This document shows, piece by piece, positions 1-8,121 of a stretch of 64,000 nucleotides of DNA. Made by a program: the position numbers and the translations under genes. Below the pieces are notes generated by a model. The model was not told the origin of the DNA and searched no databases. It saw only the letters and a list, made by a program, of their open reading frames with translations. Within the stretch, counting starts at the first letter, position 1; the number at the start of each line of letters is the position of its first letter. The stretch is from UBA4971 sp029551185. GTDB taxonomy: Bacteria > Bacillota > SHA-98 > UBA4971. The stretch spans positions 1 through 64,000 of the forward strand of contig DAOSZN010000012.1 in the NCBI GenBank assembly GCA_035593725.1, in the 5' to 3' direction.

Positions 1-320
1 ACTTACCAGCTTTTTGCTGCAAAAATCAAAAGAGATGGCTGAAATTAAGGCATGGTTTCAAGAAATGTGGTCGAAAATCGACCATCTCCTTCTTACAGCG
101 GGAGTGAGGCTTGTCCCATGTTCAATAGCGTAACCCTGGGTGGGGGCTATTTTACGCTTATGTCAATAGACAAATTCCTTGGCTTTTGGCCTAAGATTTG
201 TAATACTCGTGTATAATGGAAATTATAGATGTTGCTGGAATATGTGAAGGAACAACCGAAAGTCGTGTCGAATGTTTTTTGTTGAGGCAAGTCAGCTTCA
301 CCGGATAGGAGGAACGAGAC
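1..320. other. Left-edge region without a complete gene
   Basis: Plus-strand frame 2 is open from the left edge to a TAA at 131-133 and could be the last ~43 codons of an upstream gene, rich in helix-forming residues, but I cannot recognise it. A 7-bp perfect inverted repeat (TGGTCGA, AAA, TCGACCA) lies at 68-84 without a T-run. A TATAAT at 212-217 is a candidate -10 for the exbB operon. No good -35 sits at normal spacing, so the promoter is uncertain. Confidence 0.3.
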
Positions 321-980
321 ATGGTTGATGTGCTGGTTAAAGGTGGCCCTGTAATGATACCGTTGGTGATCTGCTCAGTAGTAGCTCTCGCCGTGGTATT
401 TGAACGCATTCTGTACCTCCTTCGAACCAATCAAGACCCTGATCGTGCCCTTAGATTAATAGCTCTGGCTATCGAGCGCGATCGCATGGTAGACGCAGTA
501 GCTGCTGTTCACAAGATCAAAGGACAAATTGGAACACTTGCAGCAACTGCTCTTGCAGCCGCCGGTCGGCCAAGGGAACAAGTCGAGACGGAGGTCCGAA
601 TGGCAGGCGAGCGAGAAGTGTTCCTTCTTGAAAGACGCCTGCCTACTCTTGAAATGGTAATTACAATAGCGCCGCTTCTAGGCTTGCTTGGGACTGTTCT
701 TGGACTCATAAAGAACTTCGATGTCCTCGCCGTAAGTCCTCAGCTCCTGGAAGCAGGGGCTCTGTCAGCCGGGATTGCAGAAGCTCTGATTACTACCGCA
801 GCCGGGCTGTCAATTGCAGTCGGAGCGTATATGCTTTACGTGTTCATCACCGGAATGATTGACAAGCGGATTCGAGAGATGAACGAGTTTGCCACAAACG
901 TGGTTACGTTGCTCACGGAGGGAGTGCAACCGTATGAGCTTTCACTTTCAAAGGACCAGACGGAAAAAACCTCAAATTGA
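321..980 (+). CDS. exbB: MotA/TolQ/ExbB-type proton channel subunit
   Basis: This 219-residue inner-membrane protein belongs to the ExbB/TolQ family. With ExbD it converts proton motive force into movement of a TonB-type partner. Three hydrophobic segments are visible, near residues 9-30, 105-128 and 150-175, with the small-residue-rich TM2/TM3 pair typical of the family (GLLGTVLGL; TTAAGLSIAVG). The start ATG follows AGGAGG by a few bases. It is the first gene of a tight set: exbD overlaps its 3' end and a TonB-like gene follows. ExbB, TolQ and MotA share this fold. The adjacent TonB-like protein favours ExbB, but the substrate cannot be told from sequence. Confidence 0.9.
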   Translation: MVDVLVKGGPVMIPLVICSVVALAVVFERILYLLRTNQDPDRALRLIALAIERDRMVDAVAAVHKIKGQIGTLAATALAAAGRPREQVETEVRMAGEREVFLLERRLPTLEMVITIAPLLGLLGTVLGLIKNFDVLAVSPQLLEAGALSAGIAEALITTAAGLSIAVGAYMLYVFITGMIDKRIREMNEFATNVVTLLTEGVQPYELSLSKDQTEKTSN

Positions 981-1347
981 TATCGTACCCATGGTGGACG
1001 TAATGACATTTCTTATTGTGTTTTTCATGTTGTTTACCACGTTTCGCACAAATCCGGCAGGCCTCGACATAAAACTGCCCAGTGCTGAGACAGCCACTGC
1101 CCAAAAGGCATCAACGACTGTAGTCACTATTGATAAGGCAGGCAACGTATACTTAGGAGACAAGAAAACATCCCTTGACAGCCTGAAACTCACTATCAAT
1201 CAGCGCATTCAGAAGAATCCGAATGAAATCGTTGTCATAAGGGCTGACAGTTCAACAAGCTACCAAAGGCTTGTAGACGTGATGGATGTCGCAAGATTAG
1301 CAGGCGCCGGCAGACTGGCGCTGGCTGCAGAAAAGATAACAAGATAG
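934..1347 (+). CDS. exbD: ExbD/TolR-type proton channel subunit
   Basis: The product is a 137-residue biopolymer transport protein of the ExbD/TolR family. A short basic cytoplasmic tail is followed by one transmembrane helix that begins with the conserved aspartate (Asp22 in the motif PMVDVMTFL), the proton-carrying residue of the family, and then by a ~90-residue extracytoplasmic domain. I chose ATG 934 rather than an in-frame start at 889 because CGGAGGGAG lies just upstream and the product then begins like other ExbD proteins. It overlaps exbB by 47 bp, which suggests coupled translation. ExbD works as a dimer inside the ExbB pentamer. Confidence 0.9.
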   Translation: MSFHFQRTRRKKPQIDIVPMVDVMTFLIVFFMLFTTFRTNPAGLDIKLPSAETATAQKASTTVVTIDKAGNVYLGDKKTSLDSLKLTINQRIQKNPNEIVVIRADSSTSYQRLVDVMDVARLAGAGRLALAAEKITR

Positions 1348-1386
1348 TTGCCGGTCGCCTTGAATGAATGAGAGGTGGTGACGAGG

Positions 1387-2418
1387 ATGAAGCACGACGA
1401 CGATAAGCTGAACATGTGGTTTTCTCTGATGATATCCATCATAGTGCATGTCGCCGTAATCCTCCTCGTTCCGATATCGCTGACATATCATGTTACGGTG
1501 TACCCTGTGGAATTCGGCGAGATCTCCCAGACTTTCGCCTCAACCAGACAAGGAAGTCCTACGGGCGCACAGATTTCGACACCCAAGAAAGGCCAAGACG
1601 TGCCTTCACAGGATAAAGCTGCAGAGAAGCAAAAAGAGCCTTTACCAAAACCCCAGATCAAAGAGCCTGAGCCTCCTGCCAAAGAGACGCAAGCACTTGT
1701 CAAGGGGACAGAGAAACCGCCTGAACCTCCTCAACCTGCTACAGCAAAGCCTGAGCCTGAAGCTCAAGCGGCAAAGCCTGAGCCTGAAGCGCAAGCGGTA
1801 AAGCCCGAACCTGCGACCGCACCGGCAAAGGTCGAACCTGAACCTGATGTGGGTAGAGTACTTACAGGCAAGTCTGACGAAACTATTCCAATCCCGGAGG
1901 CTAAGACTCCTTCTGCTGAAACCGGCGATAAGAAACTTGCTGCTTTGGAACCTCAGGCCAGTCCTGAATCAGGTAGCCCTAAGGGGTCCGGTGACACTCC
2001 GGATGGGTCTCAAGCCACAGATAAGACAGGACAGGACGACGAAACTCCGGCGAAGGGTAAACCCTTGGACGCACAAGAAGCCGGTCCTGAAAAACCCAAA
2101 GGGCACCAGTTCGGGACAGGGGAATCTTTGGCTGTAAACTCGGTCGCTCCGAGATATCCAAAGGGCGCGCAAAACGTTGACCTGATGGGCGATGTGAAAC
2201 TGGAAGTCACAGTCGATAAGGACGGTAAGATACTTAGTGTGGACGTGTCTCAAGCTTCAGGCTATAGCGAACTGGACGAGCAAGCCAGGATGACAGTCCT
2301 CGCACTTTGGAAGTTCAAAGGTATTAATTGGCCCTATAAGATCCTGGTGGCAGTATCATTTAAGGGAGAAGCGGATGTGGAAGTCCGCTTCGGCGGGGTT
2401 ACCGTCCTGGAGGATTAA
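1387..2418 (+). CDS. tonB: TonB-like energy transducer
   Basis: This 343-residue protein has the TonB layout. An N-terminal membrane anchor (residues ~9-30) is followed by a long Pro/Glu/Lys/Ala-rich spacer (~50-240) and a C-terminal TonB domain (~250-343) with PRYPKGAQ, then G-V-L-V beta strands and the SGYSELDEQA and LALWKFKG blocks. TonB links the ExbB/ExbD motor to outer-membrane receptors, so its presence argues for an outer membrane. ATG 1387 follows AGAGGTGG; an in-frame GTG at 1375 overlaps that site and is less likely. The spacer contains a 27-bp tandem repeat. No TonB-dependent receptor gene is in the window. Confidence 0.85.
   Translation: MKHDDDKLNMWFSLMISIIVHVAVILLVPISLTYHVTVYPVEFGEISQTFASTRQGSPTGAQISTPKKGQDVPSQDKAAEKQKEPLPKPQIKEPEPPAKETQALVKGTEKPPEPPQPATAKPEPEAQAAKPEPEAQAVKPEPATAPAKVEPEPDVGRVLTGKSDETIPIPEAKTPSAETGDKKLAALEPQASPESGSPKGSGDTPDGSQATDKTGQDDETPAKGKPLDAQEAGPEKPKGHQFGTGESLAVNSVAPRYPKGAQNVDLMGDVKLEVTVDKDGKILSVDVSQASGYSELDEQARMTVLALWKFKGINWPYKILVAVSFKGEADVEVRFGGVTVLED
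1744..1815 (+). repeat. 27-bp tandem repeat in the TonB spacer
   Basis: Two almost identical 27-bp units (1744-1770 and 1771-1797), each coding for the nine residues AKPEPEAQA, are followed by a diverged partial third unit. They extend the charged, proline-rich spacer and are a likely site of length variation. Confidence 0.85.
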
Positions 2419-2431
2419 AGGAGTGTCCCTA

Positions 2432-4453
2432 ATGAGAATGAGCCGAAGAGGTTTACGTGCTTTTTTTATCGGATTCGTGCTGTTTGCCTTAATCACCGGT
2501 ATCAAGAATCCCCGGGAGCAAACTGCGCATGCATCTGCCTATGGAAACCTTGAAATATCAAACCAGTACATAAGGGTTTTTGTGAACCAATCAGATGATG
2601 CCACAGGTAGGTTCGCGGTTGATTCCACAGGAGGCGACCCTCTGAATCCGCGGGATGACAACATGCCTCTCATTTACGGACGCCCGAAACCTTGGACTTC
2701 ATATACGACTTTTAGGATAGACGGAGTCAATTACGTATTCGGCGGCAATACCGAGACACGCGCAGGCAGGTATGGCCTGTACGGTACGAAGATTTACGGT
2801 CCTGAGGTTGTGGGGGGCAATAGCATTATTTCCACATGGCGATTAGGTGATATTGAAGCATCCCAGATACTTACTATTGTCAGATCAATAACCACAGGGC
2901 TGCCAGATACAGCCAAGATCACTTATGTCGTGACAAATTTAGGCAATACTGAACATCTGGTGGGAGTCAGGATAATGCTTGATACCATGCTGGGATCAAA
3001 TGACGGAGCTCCTTTTCGTGCAGGAGACAAGGCAATTACATCTGATACCGTTTTTGGGCCGGAGAAAATGCCCCGTTTCTTTCAGGCTTTTGACTCGCTT
3101 TCAAGCCCGTCAGTAACCAGCCAAGGCACTTTGATAGGAGCTGACGCTACCCCGCCGGACAAGGCAACCTTCACAAATTGGGGCAACCTAGCTGACAGAG
3201 TATGGGACGCGCTTGCTATCCCCGGCCACGAGTTCCTCCGAGAAGGAGAGTATGAACTTGACAGCGCCCTTGCACTTTTCTGGAACGAAAGGCCTCTTCG
3301 GCCAGGCGAGTCCAGAGAATACACTACTCTTTACGGCATGGGGGGAATCAGTATCGCCCCGGGAATTCTTGCTCTTGGTGTCACATCCCCTGCGGAAGTC
3401 ACTTCAGAAAAAGGTAAGCCTATCACATTTCCGGTTGTGGCATATGTAGAGAATAACGGACCCACACTTGCACTCGATGTTAATGTATATCTTAACCTTC
3501 CTCCCGGCCTTGCTCTTGCTCCGGACACAAAACACAAAGTAAGTCTCGGTCACCTGGAGTCAGGCGAAACTCGCCAGATAGCATGGGAGGTTATGTCCGG
3601 CATAACGGAGCAAACCACACTCAGGTACGGAGTGGCAGTGGAAGCCGAGAACGCTGAGCGGAACCAGGTATATCGTGAGGTGACTATTCTGGCCCCTCCC
3701 GAACTTAGCATCTACATTCAAGCGCCGTCTACGTTCGGAGTGATGGATGATATGTTTTATCCGTATCCTCTGAAGATTGGTGCTAAGGTGAAGAATTCCG
3801 GCGGCGCGACTGCGTATGGTGTCAAAGCTACCCTCACACCTGACTACGGCATCGTCTTGGCTCCCAGTGAAAGGGCTTCAAGGTTTCCCGGGCAGGTAGC
3901 GCCAGGCGAAACCACAGATATCGCATGGTATCTTGTGCCGTTGGGCGAAGCAGGAGCTTTTGATTACAGAGTAAGAGTAGACGCGCGGAACACCGAAAGC
4001 CTGTCATCAGCAGCCTCTATAGGCGTACCAAAGTTGCGATCCAAGCTGCTACTGGAAACTCCTATCTCTCCGGTAGAGCAAGGAGATTTCTTTATAGTGA
4101 AAGTCTGGGCGCGTAACTTAAAAGGGCTTCAGCAAGTTAAATTCGACCTATGCTTCGACCCGTCCGTTGTTGAAGTTGTCTATGTATCCAGAGGAACAGT
4201 CTTTGTTGAAGATACAAGGATGTCTGAGTGGAATGAGGGGGTGATTCAGAATCAGTTAGGACTCTTGACTGATGTTTACGGACGCCTGACTCAACCTAAG
4301 GATATCACCGGTGAGTTGGCATCTATTGGCTTTAGGGCGAAAGCTCCGGGGCAAAGCCATGTCCTCCTGCGTAACATGTCCTTCTTAGGAAAGGACGGGG
4401 AATTAGCAGTCAGCTCAGTTGAGCATGGATCCGTAATTGTCACAAGCAAATAA
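2432..4453 (+). CDS. Secreted protein with CARDB/NEW3-like repeats and C-terminal cohesin-like domain
   Basis: The 673-residue product begins with an N-terminal signal peptide (basic MRMSRRG start, then a hydrophobic core to about residue 30). An unassigned N-terminal region (~35-320) follows, then two repeats resembling CARDB/NEW3-type extracellular beta domains with the pattern 'NNG/NSGG...GE...IAW' (about 330-430 and 440-525). The last ~140 residues resemble a cohesin domain: VEQGDFFIVKV, GLQQVKFDLCFDPSVVEVV and ITGELASIGFRAK match its beta-sandwich blocks. Cohesins bind dockerins in scaffoldins and other surface assemblies; no dockerin is visible here. ATG 2432 follows AAAGGAG. It lies between tonB and the SLH protein, so a cell-surface role is likely. 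No sortase motif or membrane anchor is seen. Confidence 0.7.
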   Translation: MRMSRRGLRAFFIGFVLFALITGIKNPREQTAHASAYGNLEISNQYIRVFVNQSDDATGRFAVDSTGGDPLNPRDDNMPLIYGRPKPWTSYTTFRIDGVNYVFGGNTETRAGRYGLYGTKIYGPEVVGGNSIISTWRLGDIEASQILTIVRSITTGLPDTAKITYVVTNLGNTEHLVGVRIMLDTMLGSNDGAPFRAGDKAITSDTVFGPEKMPRFFQAFDSLSSPSVTSQGTLIGADATPPDKATFTNWGNLADRVWDALAIPGHEFLREGEYELDSALALFWNERPLRPGESREYTTLYGMGGISIAPGILALGVTSPAEVTSEKGKPITFPVVAYVENNGPTLALDVNVYLNLPPGLALAPDTKHKVSLGHLESGETRQIAWEVMSGITEQTTLRYGVAVEAENAERNQVYREVTILAPPELSIYIQAPSTFGVMDDMFYPYPLKIGAKVKNSGGATAYGVKATLTPDYGIVLAPSERASRFPGQVAPGETTDIAWYLVPLGEAGAFDYRVRVDARNTESLSSAASIGVPKLRSKLLLETPISPVEQGDFFIVKVWARNLKGLQQVKFDLCFDPSVVEVVYVSRGTVFVEDTRMSEWNEGVIQNQLGLLTDVYGRLTQPKDITGELASIGFRAKAPGQSHVLLRNMSFLGKDGELAVSSVEHGSVIVTSK

Positions 4454-4490
4454 TGTAGCACCGTACCAAACCATGATTGGAGGGAATTAC

Positions 4491-5570
4491 ATGTTGACCG
4501 GAAAATCACGTCTCCATACGATTTCCTGTATTGTTTTGGTATCGCTTGCGGTTTGTCTTATTCCGTGTTACAGTGCAGGCGCGGAAATCAAGGATGTGCC
4601 GAAAGAACACTGGGCGTACCAATCTGTGAAACTACTTGTGGATAAGGGATATCTAGGCCTGTACGGCGATGGCACGTTCCAAGGAACGAAGGCTGTGGAC
4701 AGGTATACTCTTGCTGTGGTGGTAGCGAGAATCTTAAATGAGATAGGCTCCGGACGGGTTGGAGCAACTCCGGAAGACGTCGAGCTATTACGGAAACTGT
4801 CAGGTGAGTTTCGCGAAGAACTTGTCCTTATCGCCAGTGATCTTGAGATGTTTAAGAAAACCATGGATGAATACGATAAGGCTCATCAAGTGACAAAAGA
4901 GGATATTGCAAAGCTTACTTTTACCCAACGTGAGATGAAGGCTGAAGTCGATAGCATAATCTCCGAGATTATGAAGGACACAGAAATGCTTGAAGGACGC
5001 ATTACTCAAGTGGAGAACAAACTTACAGAGAAAATTGCCGAATCTCATGAGAGTGTTATGAAGACAGAGTCTTGCCTAAAAGAGCTGGAAACGCAAGTTA
5101 ATACCCATGAGACAAAAGTCGCTCAACTCGAAGAAGATCTCAGTGCTACCGTTTTGAGACTTACTTCTCTCGAGCCACAAGTAGCAAGTATACGAAAGGA
5201 TGTTGACGCTCTCTCCTTTACCGTAAGCGAACAGGCAGCGGAAATCGCCTCATCAAAAGAGGCTGTTTCCCGACTGGAGGCCGATGTTCTTGAGCTTGCA
5301 TCGAAAACCGAAGTAAAAGATGAGGCCTTAACTGATGACGTAAACGCTCTCCGCGGAAAAACTCTAAGTTTGGAAGAAGGTCTAAGAAATGAGCGCAACG
5401 CCAGGGTCTCGACATATACCTCATTAGAAAGCGGACTTACAAGCCTGTCATCGGATCTTGCAGCGTACAAGGCGCAAACATCAAAGGACCTTGACGGGTT
5501 GCGTAAGGAAAACGGACTCTTGAAAGTGCTCTTAGGCCTTGTGGCAGTGCTCGGCATCGTTATCAAGTAG
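4491..5570 (+). CDS. SLH-domain coiled-coil protein, Omp-alpha-like envelope tether
   Basis: This 359-residue protein starts with a signal peptide (residues 1 to ~33). One SLH domain follows (about 34-85: DVPKEHWAY, DGTFQGTKAVDRYTLA), then about 225 residues of heptad-rich helix, mostly charged with regular Leu/Val/Ile, and finally a C-terminal hydrophobic segment (~341-358) at the very end. SLH domains bind pyruvylated or polyaminated cell-wall polymers. The combination SLH, long coiled coil and terminal anchor is that of Omp-alpha of Thermotoga, which spans the periplasm and holds the outer membrane to the wall. ATG 4491 follows TTGGAGGG. A plain S-layer-associated or inner-membrane-anchored rod remains possible. 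Its stop overlaps the convergent phosphatase gene by 8 bp. Confidence 0.75.
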   Translation: MLTGKSRLHTISCIVLVSLAVCLIPCYSAGAEIKDVPKEHWAYQSVKLLVDKGYLGLYGDGTFQGTKAVDRYTLAVVVARILNEIGSGRVGATPEDVELLRKLSGEFREELVLIASDLEMFKKTMDEYDKAHQVTKEDIAKLTFTQREMKAEVDSIISEIMKDTEMLEGRITQVENKLTEKIAESHESVMKTESCLKELETQVNTHETKVAQLEEDLSATVLRLTSLEPQVASIRKDVDALSFTVSEQAAEIASSKEAVSRLEADVLELASKTEVKDEALTDDVNALRGKTLSLEEGLRNERNARVSTYTSLESGLTSLSSDLAAYKAQTSKDLDGLRKENGLLKVLLGLVAVLGIVIK

Positions 5571-6177
5571 CAAGATGACACGTGTCGTTAAGAAAAGATA
5601 CTCGCATCCGGATGTCGTCAAAGCACGTAATCGCGCTTACACTGCCGTTTGTCAATTCAAATCTAAGGCGTCCCGAAGGTTCAATGCCTAAGGCATGGCA
5701 GAGTATTAATTTCAAGGGGCCGCTGTGGCTTACAATACATATGGATGAGCCTATATGAGTCGAAATAAGTTCCATGGCTTTCGGAATAACCCTATCCCTG
5801 AGTTGAGCATATGACTCACCCCCGGGGATAGGGTTATTCACGGTGTCCTGCAGCCAGGGTTCAAGAAGCTCTCTTGATCTGCTTCTGATTTCTTCAAAGC
5901 TCTTACCCTCCCATTTACCGACATCTATCTCGCGAAGCGCTTCTTGAGGAATCACAGGTAGTTCATGGGCTTTCGCGATTGAATATGCAGTATCCATTGC
6001 CCTTGTGAGATCACTGGAATACACAGCAGCAATATCCGCCGTTCGGAGGCGCATAGCGCATCTTTCAGCTTGCAGTTTACCCGCGTCGGACAGAGGCAGA
6101 TCACGATGGCCTTGATATCTCTTGAGTTCGTTCCATTCAGTTGTACCGTGTCTTACAAGGTACAGATGTGTATCCAT
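5563..6177 (-). CDS. Histidine phosphatase family protein (phosphoglycerate mutase-like)
   Basis: This 204-residue cytoplasmic enzyme belongs to the branch-1 histidine phosphatase superfamily (GpmB/CobC/PhoE-like). The catalytic histidine is in the N-terminal LVRHGTTEWN motif. The second core arginine is in SSDLTRAMDTA, the glutamate in LREIDVGKWEG, and the second histidine in IVSHSGPLK near residue 155. The substrate cannot be deduced: candidates include alpha-ribazole phosphate, phosphoserine and sugar phosphates. It faces the SLH gene tail to tail and is divergent from rlmN, with which it appears to share an overlapping promoter region. No cobalamin genes surround it, so CobC is only one possibility. 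Confidence 0.85.
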   Translation of the reverse strand: MDTHLYLVRHGTTEWNELKRYQGHRDLPLSDAGKLQAERCAMRLRTADIAAVYSSDLTRAMDTAYSIAKAHELPVIPQEALREIDVGKWEGKSFEEIRSRSRELLEPWLQDTVNNPIPGGESYAQLRDRVIPKAMELISTHIGSSICIVSHSGPLKLILCHALGIEPSGRLRFELTNGSVSAITCFDDIRMRVSFLNDTCHLAT

Positions 6178-6199
6178 ATGACAACCCCCCTTTTTACAG

Positions 6200-6249
6200 T
6201 CTATAATAACGTATAGAGCATTGACAATGTCCTCTCAAAATGTAGATAA
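6200..6249. promoter_or_regulatory. Candidate back-to-back promoters for the phosphatase and rlmN
   Basis: On the plus strand TTGACA (6221-6226) is followed after 16 bp by a weak -10, TAGATA (6243-6248). On the minus strand TTGTCA (complement of 6222-6227) is followed after 16 bp by TATAGA (complement of 6200-6205). The two -35 elements share five bases inside the small palindrome CATTGACAATG. Confidence 0.45.
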
Positions 6250-6297
6250 GAGGAGATTCTATTCTTGAGATGAATTAACTCACCGGGAGGAATCTAT

Positions 6298-7329
6298 GTG
6301 GAAGACCTCAAGAACCTTCTACCTAACGAACTGCGTGATTTTATGGTATCCCTGGGACAGCCTTCGTACAGGGGTGACCAAATATTTTCATGGATCCACA
6401 GGCACTTTGCATCTTCTTTTGATGAGATGACCAATCTGCCTCTTCCACTTCGGCAAAGACTTAAGGAAACAGCGTTTATAACACGTCTTAACGTTCTATC
6501 TAAGAAAGAAGGCAGTAAGGGCACAGTTAAGTACCTACTGGAAACACACGACAGCAACGCCATAGAAGCTGTAAGAATGGAATATGAGTACGGTATCACC
6601 GCCTGTCTTTCTACGCAGGCCGGCTGCATGAGGGCTTGTTCATTTTGCGCGTCAGGAATAGCGGGTTTCGTTCGAAACCTTACTGCATCTGAGATAGTGG
6701 ACGAAGCTCTTAGAATCCAAGAAGATGTGGAGTCCTTCGGCGCACATGTCGGAAACATTGTCCTTATGGGCACGGGAGAACCCCTTGATAACTATGATGC
6801 CTCCATCAAGGCCTTATATATACTCAATTCCCAATTGGGATTAGGGATTAGCTTTCGTCGTATGACTGTATCCACCTGCGGAGTGGTCCCTGGAATACGG
6901 AGGCTTGCTGAAGAAGAAATACCGGTGACTCTCTCAGTCTCTCTGCATGCACCGACAGATGATGTTCGCCAAAGACTGATGCCGATAAACCGGCAGTATT
7001 CAATTGCACAGTTGATGGATGCAACCGCCTACTACAGAGAGCGTACTGGCAGACGGGTAACCTTTGAGTACGCGTTGATTCGAGATGTTAATGACAGCGA
7101 CTCCCATGCTTATCAACTTGCGAATTTACTTAAACAGCAATCAGCCCATGTAAACTTAATACCGCTGAACCCTATAGACGAAAGGGATTATATGAGGCCG
7201 ACAACTGCCAGGATAAATAGGTTTAGCAAGATACTCCGAAACGCGTCTGTTCCCGTTACTGTAAGACGGGATCTGGGCCTGGATGTCAATGCGGCCTGCG
7301 GTCAGTTGCGTCGCAGGTATTGCAGGTAA
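6298..7329 (+). CDS. rlmN: Dual-specificity 23S rRNA A2503 / tRNA A37 C2-methyltransferase
   Basis: This 343-residue radical SAM enzyme methylates C2 of adenine 2503 in 23S rRNA and, in many bacteria, A37 of some tRNAs. The 4Fe-4S cluster motif C-x3-C-x2-C is at Cys110, Cys114 and Cys117 (CMRACSFC). MGTGEPLDNYD is the SAM-binding GEP motif, and the methyl-carrying cysteine lies in AACGQLRRRY near the C terminus. The length is normal. GTG 6298 sits 7 bp after GGGAGG. It starts a same-strand run toward the PP2C/PASTA-kinase pair, a common order in Bacillota. It differs from Cfr by context and typical RlmN motifs, though Cfr cannot be excluded by sequence reading alone. Confidence 0.93.
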   Translation: MEDLKNLLPNELRDFMVSLGQPSYRGDQIFSWIHRHFASSFDEMTNLPLPLRQRLKETAFITRLNVLSKKEGSKGTVKYLLETHDSNAIEAVRMEYEYGITACLSTQAGCMRACSFCASGIAGFVRNLTASEIVDEALRIQEDVESFGAHVGNIVLMGTGEPLDNYDASIKALYILNSQLGLGISFRRMTVSTCGVVPGIRRLAEEEIPVTLSVSLHAPTDDVRQRLMPINRQYSIAQLMDATAYYRERTGRRVTFEYALIRDVNDSDSHAYQLANLLKQQSAHVNLIPLNPIDERDYMRPTTARINRFSKILRNASVPVTVRRDLGLDVNAACGQLRRRYCR

Positions 7330-7382
7330 GGCAAATCAGGGTTATACTTCCTTTTGGACACTGGTGAACGGGGGTGGGTTAT

Positions 7383-8090
7383 ATGAAGGCCTCCGCCCGT
7401 ACTGACGTGGGATTGGTAAGGACGGTAAATGAAGACAATTACCTACTCGGTGACGTCTTGTTTGCCGTCGCTGACGGCCTAGGTGGGCATGAGGCAGGAG
7501 AAATCGCGAGTAAAATGGCTGTGAATATGCTCAAAGAACACCCGCTGTCTGATGAAAGAGATCCGGCCAATAGACTTCGCGAAGCATTCACAAGGATTAA
7601 CGCTGCAATTTATCAGCGTTCCATAAGTGACCAGAGTTGCAGAGGCATGGGCACTACGTTAACTGCATTGCTTATCCATGACGGCACAGCATATATCGGA
7701 CACGTAGGAGACAGTAGGGCATACCTCGTAAGGAATGATGTCATATACCAACTGACAGAGGATCACTCTGTTGTCGGTGAGCTTGTAAAGATGGGAATGC
7801 TGACCAAAAGTGAAGCGAAAGTCCATCCCCAACGCAACCTTCTGACTCGGGCCATGGGCATACTGCCCACAGTCGACATAGAAGTTGTTGAGGCGAAGGT
7901 GGAACCGGGTGACCGCTATATCCTATGTACAGACGGGCTGTCAGGGGCGATAGACGATTCCGGCATACTCGATGTGGTTATGTCTCATCAAGAAGCCCCG
8001 GAGAAAGTTGTGGATGAACTCATAGCCATGGCAAATCAGAATGGCGGATATGATAATGTTACTGTTGTTGCTGTATTTATCGGCACTTAA
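7383..8090 (+). CDS. prpC: PP2C-type Ser/Thr protein phosphatase (PrpC/Stp)
   Basis: The 235-residue Stp1/PrpC-type phosphatase removes phosphate from targets of the adjacent PASTA kinase. Metal-binding motifs are intact: VRTVNEDN near the start, FAVADGLGGHEAGE, YIGHVGDSRAYLV, LCTDGLSGAI, and GGYDNVTVV near the end. ATG 7383 is preceded by GGGGGTGG; an in-frame GTG at 7374 lies inside that site. The gene ends 31 bp before the kinase, and the two were probably cotranscribed. In Bacillus and Streptococcus this pair controls cell wall synthesis, translation and spore germination; the role here is inferred from that. Confidence 0.93.
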   Translation: MKASARTDVGLVRTVNEDNYLLGDVLFAVADGLGGHEAGEIASKMAVNMLKEHPLSDERDPANRLREAFTRINAAIYQRSISDQSCRGMGTTLTALLIHDGTAYIGHVGDSRAYLVRNDVIYQLTEDHSVVGELVKMGMLTKSEAKVHPQRNLLTRAMGILPTVDIEVVEAKVEPGDRYILCTDGLSGAIDDSGILDVVMSHQEAPEKVVDELIAMANQNGGYDNVTVVAVFIGT

Positions 8091-8121
8091 ACCTGAAATG
8101 CAAAACAGGTGAGGTGTAAGG

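Noticed and set aside
68..84. Terminator near the left edge
   Set aside because: The inverted repeat is perfect but short, A-rich in the loop and without a T-run, and it may lie inside coding sequence.
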